Below are positions 1 to 6,785 of a stretch of DNA of 14,058 nt, in pieces. The notes beneath the pieces are model-generated. The model saw only the letters and a program-made list of their open reading frames with translations. It ran no database searches and was not told the DNA's origin. Source of the stretch: JAGVJT01 sp964513205 (GTDB lineage: Bacteria; Pseudomonadota; Gammaproteobacteria; Legionellales; Legionellaceae); contig CAZELP010000034.1 in assembly GCA_964513205.1 (NCBI GenBank), forward strand, positions 1 through 14,058. The letters run 5' to 3'. Within the stretch, counting starts at the first letter, position 1; every line of letters begins with the position of its first letter. The position numbers were made by a program, and so were the translations under genes.

Positions 1-528
1 TTTTGGGACAATGTCATCATTCACCATCTGATTATGATTGGCACTAAAAGTTGGCACAATGGCGGTGGTACGTAAATAATTATCCTGTACGCTTGGTCTC
101 AAAATGATGCTGTGTAAATTCGATTTAGCCGATTGCATTAAGCGAACTAAGGCTTCTGGATAGACAGGGAAATTTCTCATTAAAGCATCGCTTATCCGGG
201 TATCTTGTTGTACTTGATTCAAAATATCCAAATAAGTATCGATTTGTGACAAACGATGCGCTTTAGCCCTCTTTGCGGCAGATGGTGGCATGTATTTTAA
301 ATCAAATTTTAATACTGCTTTATAATGAGCGAGCACGCTAAGAGCCGATCTTGCTTTGTCAGCACCTGCAAGGCCAAAAAACTCCTGCAAGGAATACACC
401 GATTTACACGTATTATCTAGTCCGATTTCTGTGCCACTCATAATGGGCATTAATAAGTGAACCGTGTTTGTCTTTGGATTGATATAAATATACCTGGGTG
501 CTGTTGGTTCTTTGATGGGTAACTTCAT
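1..528 (-). CDS. Unrecognised protein, 3' part cut off by the window edge
   Basis: The minus strand is open from an ATG at 528-526 to base 1, giving 176 codons with no stop, so the gene continues beyond the left edge. The protein starts MKLPIKEPTAPRYIYINPKT and looks soluble: no signal peptide and no membrane segment is visible. It mixes predicted helices (around residues 46-70 and 83-140) with polar stretches. I see no motif that names a family. The Shine-Dalgarno region is poor (AT-rich, no GGAG), so the start rests on being the first in-frame ATG after the non-coding stretch 529-740. It is transcribed in the same direction as the BI-1 gene at 741-1415. Because the other edge of the window carries a probable secreted effector, this too could be a host-directed protein, but that is only a guess. 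The coding call is well supported by the long open frame; the function is unknown. Confidence 0.72.
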   Translation of the reverse strand, partial: MKLPIKEPTAPRYIYINPKTNTVHLLMPIMSGTEIGLDNTCKSVYSLQEFFGLAGADKARSALSVLAHYKAVLKFDLKYMPPSAAKRAKAHRLSQIDTYLDILNQVQQDTRISDALMRNFPVYPEALVRLMQSAKSNLHSIILRPSVQDNYLRTTAIVPTFSANHNQMVNDDIVPK

Positions 529-680
529 ATTGATGTGCTTTATTTAGTTATCATGTCTTACATGTATGGCATTTTTATCGACAACAAAGGTATGCTGAAC
601 TCGTTGATTAAAATTGTAATGTATCCTATATGGACTCATCCTGAAAACGGCGTAGTTCAGAAGGTGCCTTTGAGGCGGTC

Positions 681-720
681 CCGTTCATCTTGAGATCCTC
701 GAAGGACTCAAGACGAACGG
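681..720. repeat. REP-like long hairpin (imperfect palindrome)
   Basis: Bases 681-694 (CCGTTCATCTTGAG) pair with 707-720 (CTCAAGACGAACGG) with a single A/C mismatch. Inside, TCCT and AGGA form a further 4-bp stem around CGA, with one bulged A. This makes an almost continuous 18-bp hairpin. It lies 20 bp beyond the stop of the BI-1 gene and about 150 bp upstream of the gene at 528. There is no T-run on either side, so it is not a standard intrinsic terminator. The ends (CCGTTC...GAACGG) resemble dispersed palindromic repeats found between genes in many proteobacteria. That resemblance is from memory; copy number cannot be judged from one window. Confidence 0.7.
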
Positions 721-740
721 ACTAGGAGAAAATGGCTTTT

Positions 741-1415
741 TTAGTCGCGGTTTGAAAATGCGCTTAGAATGTTTAACAAGCTGATAAACAAGTTATAGAT
801 TGAAACAAACAAAGAAACTGTGGCCATAATGTAGTTTCGTTCACCGCCATGAATGATTTCACTGGTTTGAAATAAAATAGAGCCTGAAGCAATCAGCATA
901 AAAGCCGCTGAAATCATGAGCTGTAAGGCAGGCATTTGGAAGAAAATACCGGCTATCATTGCAAGAAGAGCAACCATGCTGGCAACAAATAAAAAGCCAC
1001 CTAAATAGCTAAAATCTTTGCGTGTGGTGAGTGCATATCCTGAAAGGGCCAGAAAAATCAGTCCTGTACCACCTAAAGCTGTTCCGATGAGTTGTCCACC
1101 ATTAGAAAAATTTGCCACATAAAGATTGAGGATTGGGCCCAATGCAAATCCCATAAAGCCTGTAAATGCAAAGACACTTAAGAGTCCGAAAGGGCTGTTT
1201 CTAAGCATATTGGTCAAGAAAATCAAACCATAAGAACCGGCAATAAACACGATGGGATGGATGGGGCGGGCGTGCATTGAAAAAGACGCGTACGCCATGA
1301 GTGCACTAAACAAAAATGCCATGCTAAGCAGCAAATAGGTATTTCGCAATACCTTATTGGTTGCCAATATTGACTCTGTTGTGTGCGTCAATACAGAAGT
1401 TTGGTTTCTATTCAT
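741..1415 (-). CDS. Bax inhibitor-1 / YccA family inner-membrane protein
   Basis: The product is a 224-residue, very hydrophobic protein with about seven membrane segments after a short polar N-terminus of roughly 20 residues. That is the size and topology of the Bax inhibitor-1 (UPF0005) family, which includes E. coli YccA and YbhL. Family-like segments include a GFMGFALGP stretch in the middle of the protein and the polar, histidine-containing hairpin SEIIHGGERNYI before the last membrane helix. In E. coli YccA is a substrate and modulator of the membrane protease FtsH; other members have been described as pH-sensitive calcium leak channels. The start is the ATG at 1415-1413, with GGAG at 1424-1421 five bases upstream. 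Upstream lies a sequence matching the heat-shock promoter consensus (1453-1481), which would fit a role in membrane-protein quality control. Family assignment is firm; which paralogue it is, and its molecular activity, are not. Confidence 0.9.
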   Translation of the reverse strand: MNRNQTSVLTHTTESILATNKVLRNTYLLLSMAFLFSALMAYASFSMHARPIHPIVFIAGSYGLIFLTNMLRNSPFGLLSVFAFTGFMGFALGPILNLYVANFSNGGQLIGTALGGTGLIFLALSGYALTTRKDFSYLGGFLFVASMVALLAMIAGIFFQMPALQLMISAAFMLIASGSILFQTSEIIHGGERNYIMATVSLFVSIYNLFISLLNILSAFSNRD

Positions 1416-1452
1416 ATTTGCTCCAGTGGTTAAACATGATCATTAGGGTCCA

Positions 1453-1481
1453 ATATGGGGATGATCTAAATAAATTTCAAG
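1453..1481 (-). promoter_or_regulatory. Putative sigma-32 (heat-shock) promoter of the BI-1 gene
   Basis: Read on the minus strand, CTTGAAA (1481-1475) is followed after 14 bases by CCCCATAT (1460-1453). The E. coli sigma-32 consensus is CTTGAAA, a spacer of about 11-16 bases, then CCCCATNT, so every defined base matches. A start near 1445 would give a leader of about 30 bases including the GGAG site. The same sequence can also be read as a weaker sigma-70 promoter (TTGAAA, 17 bases, CATATT). Confidence 0.68.
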
Positions 1482-1588
1482 TGTTCGTACGCTCTTGATT
1501 CACCTAGAACCCCTTTCGCTCTAGTCTATCTGGATGCAAACAGGGGTGCAAGTGCCCAGTATAAAGAGCATGTATTAAGATTGCGTTA

Positions 1589-1597
1589 TGCTATAGT
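1589..1597 (+). promoter_or_regulatory. Extended -10 promoter of the YgjP-type peptidase gene
   Basis: TG (1589-1590), one base, then TATAGT (1592-1597) is a good extended -10 element; no convincing -35 lies upstream, which is usual for this promoter type. Transcription would begin near 1604, just ahead of the AGGA (1614-1617) and the ATG at 1623. A TTG at 1581 in the same frame would sit upstream of this start point, so it is an unlikely initiation codon. Confidence 0.5.
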
Positions 1598-1622
1598 ATG
1601 TTCATTTAAAGTTAGGAATTTA

Positions 1623-2294
1623 ATGTTGATTGAAATGGATGGCTTTGCGGTTAAACTGCAGCGAAAGCAGATAAAAAACATTAACTTACGCATTAAAAAA
1701 ACAGGCGAAGTTCAGGTGAGTGCACCGATGAAAACGTCGATTGATTTGATTCATACTTTTTTAGCCGAAAAAGAGATCTGGATCAAAAAACATCGTCATC
1801 ATTTGTTGCAGCATAATGTGAGTTCTCCCGATCTCACTTCCGGTGCGAAGATTCAATTTAAAGGCGAAACCTATCCATTGTTTTTACATGAAATCGACAC
1901 GAATGAGCGAATTGAGTTTAATCATAGTCGCTTTGATTTTTTTGTAAAACAGCAAAGCACATTCTCTCAAAGAGCGTTGTTGTTTGAAAAATGGTGTCGT
2001 TTGCAAATGATTCAATCTTGCGAACCGCTGTTTATTCGATGGAAAACTATTTTAAATGTTGATTCAATTTCTCTTTCTATCAAAAAAATGAAATCACGCT
2101 GGGGCTCCTGTCATCCTATAAAAAAACACGTTACTTTAAATTTGAAATTAATTGAAAAACATCCAAGTTGCCTGGAATATGTGATTGTTCATGAGTTGAT
2201 GCATTTATTTGAACCAAGTCATAATCATCGTTTTCATGCATTAATGACCCATTATTTCCCTGATTGGAAAGTCATCAAAAAACAACTTTTTTAA
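1623..2294 (+). CDS. YgjP-type zinc metallopeptidase (DUF45/SprT-like)
   Basis: The product is a 223-residue soluble protein of the YgjP/DUF45 (PF01863) family. The hallmark zinc site is HELMH at residues 190-194, followed by the third ligand in EPSHNHRF (His200). The family motif RWGSC ends at Cys163. The N-terminal half is the basic, beta-rich domain usual in this group. These features support a zinc-dependent peptidase; the physiological substrate of YgjP-like proteins is not established. The start at 1623 is chosen because AGGA (1614-1617) lies five bases upstream and because a promoter -10 overlaps the alternative upstream TTG at 1581, which would add 14 residues. The gene is divergent from the BI-1 gene and is followed after 17 bases by the Nit amidase gene, so the two are probably co-transcribed. 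Confidence 0.88.
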   Translation: MLIEMDGFAVKLQRKQIKNINLRIKKTGEVQVSAPMKTSIDLIHTFLAEKEIWIKKHRHHLLQHNVSSPDLTSGAKIQFKGETYPLFLHEIDTNERIEFNHSRFDFFVKQQSTFSQRALLFEKWCRLQMIQSCEPLFIRWKTILNVDSISLSIKKMKSRWGSCHPIKKHVTLNLKLIEKHPSCLEYVIVHELMHLFEPSHNHRFHALMTHYFPDWKVIKKQLF

Positions 2295-2299
2295 ACAAT

Positions 2300-2303
2300 G
2301 GAG
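2300..2303 (+). promoter_or_regulatory. Ribosome binding site fixing the nit start
   Basis: GGAG is followed after eight bases by the ATG at 2312. An in-frame ATG at 2264 would add 16 residues that do not belong to the nitrilase fold and overlap the end of the previous gene; it has no comparable site. Confidence 0.7.
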
Positions 2304-2311
2304 TAAGTTAT

Positions 2312-3118
2312 ATGTCTTCAGTGGCTTTAATACAGTTAACCAGTAGCAGTGATGTAAAACAGAATCTTGCTTGTATCGCTGATCAAATTAGAGCCGCAGC
2401 ACAGGCTGGTGCTCAATTGGCTGTACTGCCTGAAAACTGCGTGATGATGCGCAAAGCAAATGATGCATTGTTTGATATTGCAGAAGAGAAGGGTAACGGT
2501 CCGATTCAATCCGAGCTAAGTGCTTTGGCGGCATATTATGGTATTTGGTTGATTGCAGGTACTATTCCAACAAAAGGAAAGGGCGAGCGAGTTCGTTCTA
2601 GCTCTCTTGTTTTTGATGATAAAGGAAAGCTAGTTGGTGCGTATGACAAAATCCATTTGTTTGACGTGCTTGTTCCTGAGGGCGAGTCTCACCAGGAGTC
2701 TCTCCATATTGAACCTGGCTCGGCAGTGGTCACGGTGGATACTCCTATAGGTTGTGTGGGATTGAGTGTTTGTTATGATTTGCGATTTCCAGAGCTCTAT
2801 CGGCAACTGGTGTTAAAAGGCGCTGAAATTTTTACAGTTCCAGCCGCATTCACGGCGATCACAGGAGACGCACATTGGGAGGTTTTATTGCGTGCTCGTG
2901 CGATTGAAAATCTTTGTTATGTGCTCGCGCCCAATCAATCAGGTCATCATGACAACGGACGTATCACTCATGGCCATAGCATGATCATCGATCCTTGGGG
3001 TAAAAAGATTGCCACTTTGCCACAAGAGGTGGGTATCCTCACGGCTGAGATTGAGTTATCCTATCTTCGGACATTACGGAAAGATTTTCCATGTAACGAA
3101 CATCACATTATGGCGTAA
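2312..3118 (+). CDS. Carbon-nitrogen hydrolase, Nit1/Nit2-like amidase
   Basis: The product is a 268-residue cytoplasmic hydrolase of the nitrilase superfamily. The catalytic triad is visible: Glu41 in AVLPENC, Lys113 in YDKIHLFD and the nucleophile Cys154 in LSVCYDLRFPELY. The sequence around them is typical of the Nit branch, whose characterised members (mammalian Nit1, E. coli YbeM/NitA) hydrolyse deaminated glutathione, a metabolite-repair reaction. Assigning that exact substrate here is inference by family. The start is set by the GGAG site at 2300-2303. The stop is eight bases before tldD. A Nit-type gene directly upstream of tldD is a recurrent arrangement in gammaproteobacteria, where yhdP often precedes it; here a YgjP-type peptidase gene takes that place. 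Confidence 0.93.
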   Translation: MSSVALIQLTSSSDVKQNLACIADQIRAAAQAGAQLAVLPENCVMMRKANDALFDIAEEKGNGPIQSELSALAAYYGIWLIAGTIPTKGKGERVRSSSLVFDDKGKLVGAYDKIHLFDVLVPEGESHQESLHIEPGSAVVTVDTPIGCVGLSVCYDLRFPELYRQLVLKGAEIFTVPAAFTAITGDAHWEVLLRARAIENLCYVLAPNQSGHHDNGRITHGHSMIIDPWGKKIATLPQEVGILTAEIELSYLRTLRKDFPCNEHHIMA

Positions 3119-3126
3119 TAAAATTT

Positions 3127-4569
3127 ATGACTTCCATTTTAGAATTTGCAAAAGAAACTTTACTGAAATCGGCTGATTTAGATGAACATCGCATCAAACG
3201 AATGCTTGAAATGTTGCATCATCCAAATGTTGATGATGGTGATTTGTATTTTCAATCTTCGAGCTCTGAGTCTTGGTATTTAGAGGATTCTGAAGTAAAA
3301 AATGGGAGCTTTAGCATCGATAAAGGCGTCGGTATTCGTGCGGTCAGCGGCGAAAAAACTGGATTTGCTTATTGCGATGATATTGCAGGCCCAGCTCTTG
3401 AGCGTGCGCTTTCTGCAGCGCGTTCGATTGCCTTATCTCAATCTAAGTCATATTCACCCGTGTCTATCTCCGAAAAACCAATGATGCGATATGAGGCATT
3501 CAATCCCATTGAAGGCATGACAAAGCTTGAAAAGATCATGTTATTAGAGTCAATTGACAAAGAAGCTCGTCGTATCGATCCTCGCGTTATCCAAGTCAAT
3601 GCTTCTCTTTCAGGAAGTCATGAAGTGGTTTTGATCGTGGATTTGCAGGGTCGATTAACGGCGGATGTGCGGCCGTTGGTGAGTATTCATGTCAGTGTGA
3701 TTGTAGAATCCAATGGTCGTCGAGAGTCTGCTCGTTGTGGCGGTGGTGGTCGAGTGTCTTATCATTATTTTCTTGAGAAAGAGCGTGCACTTTCTTATGC
3801 CAGGGAGGCTGTTCGAGAGGCGTTAGTGAATCTCGAAGCGGGCCCTGCGCCTGCCGGTACAATGCCAGTTGTACTCGGTCCTGGTTGGCCTGGTGTATTG
3901 TTACATGAAGCGGTAGGGCATGGATTGGAAGGTGATTTTAATCGAAAAGGATTGTCAACTTTTTCGAATCGTTTGGGCGAGCGAGTTGCGGCCAAAGGTG
4001 TTACCGTTGTGGATGATGGAACGCTTGTCGATCGAAGAGGCTCTTTAAGTGTTGACGACGAAGGCACGCCTACGCAGTGTACCACGCTGATTGAAGATGG
4101 AGTTTTGGTGAACTACATGCAAGATCGCTTAAACGCAAAATTGATGAACATGAAGCCGACCGGAAATTGTCGGCGCGAGTCTTACGCACACCTTCCCATC
4201 CCGCGAATGACCAATACTTACATGCATGCAGGGACCTATTCTCCAGAAGAAATTATTCGTTCTGTAAAACGAGGATTATATGCGGTCAATTTTGCTGGTG
4301 GCCAGGTTGATATCACTTCCGGACAATTCGTTTTTACCACAAGCGAGGCCTATCTCATCGAAGATGGACGAGTCACTCGCCCGGTGAAAGGTGCAACTCT
4401 AATTGGTAACGGTCCTGAAGTCATGCAAAAAATTAGCATGATAGGTCATGATCTTGAATTGGATTGGGGGATCGGTGTTTGCGGAAAAGATGGGCAGTCT
4501 GTTCCTGTAGGGGTTGGACAGCCCACTTTGAAAATTGATGCAATTACAGTGGGTGGGACAAACTCGTGA
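3127..4569 (+). CDS. tldD: Metalloprotease TldD
   Basis: The product has 480 residues, essentially the length of E. coli TldD (481). The zinc-binding motif HEAVGH occupies residues 260-265, and the C-terminal GVCGKDGQSVPVGVGQPTLK carries the third metal ligand, Cys452. The N-terminal GDLYFQSS...ESW...GVGIRAVSGEKTGFAY is also diagnostic. With its partner PmbA (TldE), TldD forms a heterodimeric protease that cuts unfolded peptides; in E. coli it processes the microcin B17 leader and degrades the antitoxin CcdA. No pmbA is present in this window. The gene starts eight bases after the nit stop with no clear Shine-Dalgarno, so translation may be coupled to nit; alignment of the N-terminus with E. 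coli supports this ATG. Its last 26 bases overlap the end of ygfZ on the other strand. Confidence 0.97.
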   Translation: MTSILEFAKETLLKSADLDEHRIKRMLEMLHHPNVDDGDLYFQSSSSESWYLEDSEVKNGSFSIDKGVGIRAVSGEKTGFAYCDDIAGPALERALSAARSIALSQSKSYSPVSISEKPMMRYEAFNPIEGMTKLEKIMLLESIDKEARRIDPRVIQVNASLSGSHEVVLIVDLQGRLTADVRPLVSIHVSVIVESNGRRESARCGGGGRVSYHYFLEKERALSYAREAVREALVNLEAGPAPAGTMPVVLGPGWPGVLLHEAVGHGLEGDFNRKGLSTFSNRLGERVAAKGVTVVDDGTLVDRRGSLSVDDEGTPTQCTTLIEDGVLVNYMQDRLNAKLMNMKPTGNCRRESYAHLPIPRMTNTYMHAGTYSPEEIIRSVKRGLYAVNFAGGQVDITSGQFVFTTSEAYLIEDGRVTRPVKGATLIGNGPEVMQKISMIGHDLELDWGIGVCGKDGQSVPVGVGQPTLKIDAITVGGTNS

Positions 4570-5425
4570 GTGTATCGAATTCTCCAAATCGAACCTCATT
4601 CGGGTGATCATTTTTCAAGGTCGCGGCAATGAGGTACATATTCGGCGTTGACACAACACAATCAATAATCTCACCGATGAGATTTTTTTCTGCATCATAG
4701 ATGTGCATCCCTGGTTCTATTTTATGCGTTGATGAGACAAAGTACCGAGCAAAATAGTATTTGAGTTTTGCTCGGTAGTGCATCCTGGCGATAATTTCTT
4801 GACCACGATAGCAACCTTTATTGAAAGATAAATAAGGTGTTTCTTGTAATTTCAATTGATGAGGAAGAAACTTTTCGGTGGTCAGGGTATCAATTTGTAG
4901 AATACCCTCTTCAAGACGCTTTTTATCCCAAATGGAGAGGTCTGTTGTGATGTTTTCAACTGTGACATCAATTGGGTGTTTCAAGAGCTCAGTGGCTTTA
5001 GCGATATTGGTTGTGAGCGCAATCGACAGTGAAGGACTTAAATGATATGCGCAATACGTTTCTGTTGAGTAACATGCATATGCTTCATTGGGTTGATGCA
5101 GTGAATGAGAAGAGTCAGTAAGTACGCCTAAGACATGGATATCATGTCGTTCAATGCACTTTACGCGAGAAAATTGCGCTGGTTTACTGAATACTTGTGT
5201 CACTTTTTGTAACAAATTTTGGGGTAAAACAAGAAAAAAATCGGCATTCCACTGACACACATCCATGAGACTGATTATTCTACCTTCAAGATTGCACAAT
5301 GCTGCCGGTTGAACCTGTTTTTCTGAGACGTTCCGTATGTCTGATGTCAACTGTCCTTGTAAAAAATGAGACGCTTGAGCCCCTTGTATTTGAAGCACAT
5401 GAAGATTTGATAGATGAAATAACAT
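4544..5425 (-). CDS. ygfZ: Folate-binding protein YgfZ (GcvT-like)
   Basis: The product is a 293-residue soluble protein of the YgfZ/GcvT-related family. The signature KGCYRGQE is present with its conserved cysteine at residue 205, and the N-terminal FLQGQLTSDI matches the family's usual opening. In E. coli YgfZ binds tetrahydrofolate and supports the synthesis or repair of certain Fe-S enzymes, including MiaB and succinate dehydrogenase. The start is the ATG at 5425-5423; no strong ribosome site is visible, but an earlier start would run into the 54-bp gap shared with sdhE. It is transcribed away from sdhE-ygfX, the same divergent neighbourhood as in E. coli, and it collides tail to tail with tldD over 26 bp. 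I see no terminator between the two converging genes. Confidence 0.94.
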   Translation of the reverse strand: MLFHLSNLHVLQIQGAQASHFLQGQLTSDIRNVSEKQVQPAALCNLEGRIISLMDVCQWNADFFLVLPQNLLQKVTQVFSKPAQFSRVKCIERHDIHVLGVLTDSSHSLHQPNEAYACYSTETYCAYHLSPSLSIALTTNIAKATELLKHPIDVTVENITTDLSIWDKKRLEEGILQIDTLTTEKFLPHQLKLQETPYLSFNKGCYRGQEIIARMHYRAKLKYYFARYFVSSTHKIEPGMHIYDAEKNLIGEIIDCVVSTPNMYLIAATLKNDHPNEVRFGEFDTLTSLSHPL

Positions 5426-5479
5426 AATTCAGGTTGTTGATAGTCAATAGGGGGATAGTGTACCATGTGTGGATAAAAG

Positions 5480-5749
5480 TTGTCTGTGAGAAATGCGTTG
5501 TCACATCATCCATCTGATGCAAAATTGATCTGGAATTGTCGCCGAGGCATGCTCGAGCTTGATTTGATGTTGTCGCGTTTTGTTGAGCGCCATTTATCGC
5601 AGCTGACTCTTGACGAGCGTGTGTTGTTTGAGCGCTTACTTGAGTACCCTGATCCTGTTCTTTACGCGCTACTCATGGACCAAATTGATGTAGACGATGA
5701 GGAGATGAACCGTTTTGCCCACATCATACGAACTCACTATTCCTTTTAA
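5480..5749 (+). CDS. sdhE: FAD assembly factor SdhE (YgfY)
   Basis: The product is an 89-residue protein, close to E. coli SdhE (88). The conserved RGxxE motif is seen in CRRGMLELD (Arg22, Gly23, Glu26), the element required for covalent FAD attachment. SdhE is a cytoplasmic factor that promotes flavinylation of the succinate dehydrogenase subunit SdhA. The best start is TTG at 5480, with GGA at 5471-5473 six bases upstream; a GTG at 5486 would give a protein two residues shorter and is a real alternative. No ATG gives a full-length protein. The gene heads a long same-direction run into ygfX and the ccm genes. The promoter must lie within or near the 54 bp shared with ygfZ; TTGATA (5437-5442) and TACCAT (5461-5466) are a weak candidate pair. 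Confidence 0.93.
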   Translation: MSVRNALSHHPSDAKLIWNCRRGMLELDLMLSRFVERHLSQLTLDERVLFERLLEYPDPVLYALLMDQIDVDDEEMNRFAHIIRTHYSF

Positions 5750-6173
5750 GCCATCAAAAGACTATCAGCGCCTGGTGATTTTATTGCACACACTTGCGTT
5801 GTTGGCGGTCTTAGGCTGTGATTATCCTTTTTGGATTTCGGTGTATCTTACTGTGGCCGTTTTGGTATACGGTTGGTATCTTTTCAAATTAAAACGTCCT
5901 CATCCACATCAGCAAGCACTTGTTTGTGAAAAAGGTGAGTGGTTTATTGAGGATACATTCGGTCAAAGAACAAAGTTTTCTAGGTTGCGTGTTGCTTATG
6001 ATGTTCATTATGTCATTTGTCTTGTTCTTGAGCGTGAAAAGAAAAAGCGTTATATCGTCTTTTTCCAAGATCAACTGACCTTCAAAGAGCGACGTGCTTT
6101 CTATTTTAGCCAATTGGAGTGGCGAGAGCCTACAACGTTGTTTAAACCCGCTGAAGAAGAACTCCCCGAGTAA
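5715..6173 (+). CDS. ygfX: YgfX-like inner-membrane protein (CptA family)
   Basis: The product is a 152-residue protein with a two-helix membrane hairpin near the N-terminus (about residues 20-55: LVILLHTLALLAVLG then FWISVYLTVAVLVYGWYLF), followed by a basic cytoplasmic domain of about 90 residues and an acidic tail. This architecture and its place directly after sdhE match E. coli YgfX, which was described as a toxin-like protein (CptA) acting on MreB and FtsZ, with SdhE once proposed as its antitoxin. That toxin role is disputed and cannot be read from sequence. The start is a TTG at 5715, inside the last 35 bases of sdhE, with GAGGAG at 5699-5704; there is no ATG that would keep the membrane part. 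The stop is six bases before ccmA. Confidence 0.8.
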   Translation: MPTSYELTIPFKPSKDYQRLVILLHTLALLAVLGCDYPFWISVYLTVAVLVYGWYLFKLKRPHPHQQALVCEKGEWFIEDTFGQRTKFSRLRVAYDVHYVICLVLEREKKKRYIVFFQDQLTFKERRAFYFSQLEWREPTTLFKPAEEELPE

Positions 6174-6179
6174 TGACTT

Positions 6180-6785
6180 ATGCTAAAGGTTTCTCAGCTT
6201 TGTTTTGAATATGCCGATTTTCCTTTGTTTCATGGAGTCAATTTTACAGTCAAATCTGGTCAGTTGTTGCATATCAAAGGTCAAAATGGCGCAGGGAAAT
6301 CAACGTTACTGAAACTATTGGCGACGTTGCTGCAGCCTTCTTCTGGCGAGATCCTGTTTCGAGAACAATCTTTGTCGCATGGCATGGAAACGTATCGCAA
6401 TAAAATGTCTTATATCGGACATTTAGAGGGAATTCATCCATTGCTCACACCACAGGATGTTTGGCGATATGAAATGGCGCATGAGCCTGGAAGTTTAAGC
6501 CTGTCAGAAGTATTGGGTTTATTGGATTTATCAACGGTTTCAGACATGCCTTTTGTTTATTTGTCCGCAGGACAAAAAAAACGTGTTGGGATGATGAGAT
6601 TGATCATGCGTACGCCACTTGACGTATGGTTACTTGATGAGCCGTGGGTTTCTTTAGATGCGATTGGTGCGTCTTTATTGGAGTCATTTATTCATCGACA
6701 TTTGAGCTTAGGCGGTTGTGTGGTGGTCACTTCGCATCAGCCGTTGCCTTTTTCTTCTTCTTTTGTAAGCGAGTACGTCTTATGA
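6180..6785 (+). CDS. ccmA: Heme exporter ATP-binding protein CcmA
   Basis: The product is a 201-residue ABC ATPase, about the size of E. coli CcmA (207). Walker A is GQNGAGKST at residues 34-42 (with Gly34), the signature motif is the CcmA-like LSAGQ at 128-132, and Walker B ends in LLDEP with Asp153/Glu154. CcmA works with CcmB, CcmC and CcmD in the inner membrane; ATP hydrolysis is needed to release heme-loaded CcmE from the CcmC complex. The ATG at 6180 is six bases after the ygfX stop, so it reads as part of the same transcription unit. The stop overlaps the ccmB start as ATGA. Confidence 0.96.
   Translation: MLKVSQLCFEYADFPLFHGVNFTVKSGQLLHIKGQNGAGKSTLLKLLATLLQPSSGEILFREQSLSHGMETYRNKMSYIGHLEGIHPLLTPQDVWRYEMAHEPGSLSLSEVLGLLDLSTVSDMPFVYLSAGQKKRVGMMRLIMRTPLDVWLLDEPWVSLDAIGASLLESFIHRHLSLGGCVVVTSHQPLPFSSSFVSEYVL

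Noticed and set aside
681..720. Intrinsic terminator for the BI-1 gene
   Set aside because: The hairpin is strong but neither strand has a T-run after it, so it is kept as a REP-like repeat.
1509..1547. Inverted repeat ACCCCT...AGGGGT between the divergent BI-1 and YgjP-type genes
   Set aside because: The arms are only six bases and 27 bases apart, which is expected by chance; no partner sequence supports a terminator or operator.
3795..4085. 96-codon minus-strand open frame inside tldD
   Set aside because: It lies antisense to the catalytic core of tldD, has no ribosome site and no recognisable protein features; it follows from the codon pattern of tldD.
5715..6173. YgfX-SdhE as a toxin-antitoxin pair
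   Set aside because: Such a role was proposed for E. coli, but SdhE is now well established as a flavinylation factor; nothing in this sequence argues for a toxin system.
6644..6781. Upstream extension of ccmB
   Set aside because: The added residues only read ccmA in another frame; the ATGA junction at 6782 and the family length of about 220 residues settle the start.
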